From a virus: a stretch of DNA of 23,362 nt. Positions 22,318-23,362 of the stretch are shown here, piece by piece (position 1 is the first letter of the stretch; every line of letters starts with the position of its first letter). The stretch covers positions 1-23,362 of IMG/VR virus record IMGVR_UViG_3300028837_000519; one strand, 5' to 3'. The notes beneath the pieces were generated by a model. That model was not told the DNA's origin. It did no database searches and saw nothing but the letters and a program-made list of their open reading frames with translations. A program made the translations under genes and the position numbers.

Positions 22318-22577
22318 TCGACCTCCGAATTATCCACATATCCTATAAGGGCTAATATCAGCTTTTCTCTGATTGCCCTAAGCGCCTTGTACATATCTCC
22401 ATTTGGCGAACATTCTTGTCTTCCGGCAATGAGATTTTCAAGATAGCCAATAGAAAACGGGTATTTCCTTCCGATTTTTTCGGCAAGCAATTTGGCAACT
22501 TTCCTTTTTCGCTCAGGAGAAGCCTTAGCACCCAAAAGCTGTTTAAGCATATCTTGGGCCGAGAAATTATTTTCCAT
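22314..22577 (-). CDS. Putative HTH DNA-binding protein, 87 aa
   Basis: The protein is helical and basic at the N-terminus (SPERKRKVAKLLAEKIG). The central stretch SIGYLENLIAGRQECSPN followed by MYKALRAIREKL resembles helices 3-4 of Xre/Cro-type HTH domains, where a partner-contact G and SPxL-like turn precede a helix. The first two helices of such a domain would be residues about 22-46. It lies in the small-gene cluster and overlaps the next gene. HTH identity is a pattern judgement. Confidence 0.55.
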   Translation of the reverse strand: MENNFSAQDMLKQLLGAKASPERKRKVAKLLAEKIGRKYPFSIGYLENLIAGRQECSPNGDMYKALRAIREKLILALIGYVDNSEVE

Positions 22578-22620
22578 TGCCTTTAGGCTCCGTTAGGCAT
22601 GGTTAGACGTGTATTTGTCT

Positions 22621-22905
22621 TCATTTGTCATTGCCAATAGCTTTTATTGCGCGTAACGCGTCGCCGGGGCTATAAATAACATGCGCTTCACAGCCGCAAG
22701 CCTCCATTTGTCTTATAGTGGTTTTCTGTTTTCTGTTCAGTCGCCCTCCTGGTATCTTCACTTCAAGAACATGAAATCTGCCTCGGAAGGCAACCAATAA
22801 GTCCAGCGGCCAACCAATAAACCAAGCTTGCGCACCGATGCCTCTTAAAACTTCAAGTATCTCGGGTTGATTGGCGTCGGCTCGAGCGGCATAGCGCTGT
22901 TTCAC
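22621..22905 (-). CDS. VRR-NUC-like PD-(D/E)xK nuclease, 94 aa
   Basis: The product starts at GTG 22905 (AGAGGTG upstream, next to the previous stop). Catalytic-like residues are visible: an N-terminal Gln-Pro-Glu in ANQPEILEVLRGIG, PLDLLV (Asp at about 35) and HVLEVKIPG (Glu and Lys about residues 48-50), followed by RLNRKQKTTIRQMEACGCEAHVI. This is the layout of small VRR-NUC/Hjc-like nucleases of phages, which process branched DNA or assist replication and recombination. The size (94) is at the short end for the fold but typical for phage versions. Confidence 0.8.
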   Translation of the reverse strand: MKQRYAARADANQPEILEVLRGIGAQAWFIGWPLDLLVAFRGRFHVLEVKIPGGRLNRKQKTTIRQMEACGCEAHVIYSPGDALRAIKAIGNDK

Positions 22906-23268
22906 TCACTCACCTCTGAGGGCTTCCTTGGCTCTATGCTTTGCAGCTAACATCATTTCTTTCCACGCTCTTATCATGTGCGATGGTCCGACATTTATTC
23001 CAGCGATTGAATACAGCGCATCTTTGTACCGCTCATTCTCGGCTTTGAGTGCTTTGGCAACGGCTTGCCACGGGTACAGACGAACACCGTTCACAACAGA
23101 CGCCGCGAATAGTTCGCTTGTGATGTCGCATGGCAATTCGTCCTCATAGCAATATTTAGCATCTTCAAGCGCTATTAGTTCGGCTTCGAGTTGGGCAATA
23201 TATTCATCAACTTCACTAGCATAATAAGCCGGTCTTCCACCTGACGTAACGGTTTTTGTCAGCTTCAT
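22906..23268 (-). CDS. Coiled-coil protein, 120 aa
   Basis: ATG 23268 has GGGAGG at good spacing (an in-frame GTG at 23271 is less likely). After MKLTKTVTSGGRPAYYASEV there is a helix DEYIAQLEAELIALEDAKY of coiled-coil type, then a central region and a long C-terminal helix (RAWKEMMLAAKHRAKEAL). The stop is directly followed by the GTG of the nuclease gene. No family recognised; small coiled-coil proteins are common in early phage regions. Confidence 0.7.
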   Translation of the reverse strand: MKLTKTVTSGGRPAYYASEVDEYIAQLEAELIALEDAKYCYEDELPCDITSELFAASVVNGVRLYPWQAVAKALKAENERYKDALYSIAGINVGPSHMIRAWKEMMLAAKHRAKEALRGE

Positions 23269-23360
23269 CACTCACCTCCCAAATATTTTAGAATCAACTG
23301 TGCATATTCCTTACAAAATAGGCTGGAGTGTTTCATATCTTGAGGCCACGTTCTTATATG
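23268..23360 (-). CDS. C-terminal end of an upstream gene (partial, 30 aa)
   Basis: One minus frame enters from the right edge and is open for 30 codons to a TGA at 23270-23268 that overlaps the next ATG (TGATG). The other two frames hit stops at once or after about 16 codons. The residues include CKEYAQLILKYLGGE, a plausible helical C-terminus. Too little is seen to name it. Confidence 0.45.
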   Translation of the reverse strand, partial: HIRTWPQDMKHSSLFCKEYAQLILKYLGGE

Positions 23361-23362
23361 CG

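Noticed and set aside
22585-22635. Short ORF (12 codons) between the nuclease and HTH genes
   Set aside because: It starts inside the nuclease gene end without a Shine-Dalgarno site and is too short to support.

Overview
The window is a contiguous part of a tailed double-stranded DNA phage (or prophage) genome of siphovirus type (Caudoviricetes). Every convincing gene is on the minus strand, so the genome reads from the right edge to the left edge. The genes are densely packed, many stop and start codons overlap (ATGA, TAATG), and many starts have strong GGAGG-type Shine-Dalgarno sites, so a bacterial host is likely. The host cannot be named from this sequence. No tRNA, CRISPR array, integrase, lysis or replication gene is visible. 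The capsid module has a scaffold-like protein and no visible prohead protease.

Reading in the direction of transcription: (1) 23.36-21.18 kb is a run of small early or accessory genes. It holds a coiled-coil protein, a PD-(D/E)xK (VRR-NUC-like) nuclease, a possible HTH protein, two zinc-ribbon proteins, a broken HNH endonuclease locus created around a 26-bp direct repeat, and a coiled-coil protein. (2) 21.15-21.02 kb is a sigma70-like promoter, then two hairpins and an intrinsic terminator just before the terminase genes. (3) 21.0-17.0 kb holds TerS, TerL, two zinc-ribbon proteins, the SPP1 gp6-type portal and a third zinc-ribbon protein. (4) 16.96-9.99 kb is a 7-kb cassette of surface or adhesion proteins: a small structural protein, a right-handed beta-helix protein, a LamG lectin-fold protein, a fibre-like protein, an 809-aa protein with about 36 repeats, and a 101-aa protein. 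It lies between the portal and the gp7-like head morphogenesis gene, an unusual place for such genes. (5) 9.99-8.97 kb is the gp7/Mu F-type gene. (6) 8.96-8.66 kb is a second copy of the promoter, hairpin and terminator leader. It carries a 109-bp structured insertion and two extra hairpins with the same GGGAT loop next to the scaffold ribosome binding site. (7) 8.66-3.38 kb is the capsid and connector module: scaffold, major capsid protein, a beta-helix capsid-associated protein, a 135-aa putative decoration protein, connector, SAP/HeH protein, head closure, gp10-like protein, an unlisted 55-aa gene and the tail terminator. (8) 3.38-0 kb is the tail module: two tandem tail-tube paralogues (one with an inserted domain), G and G-T tail assembly chaperones joined by a predicted -1 frameshift at CCCTTTC, and the N-terminal 468 codons of the tape measure protein, which runs off the left edge.

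The most interesting signals are the two related leader elements, whose hairpins covary and whose layout resembles lambda pR'-tR' (a late promoter with a terminator that needs antitermination); the structured insertion in one of them; the repeat protein; and the chimeric HNH locus.
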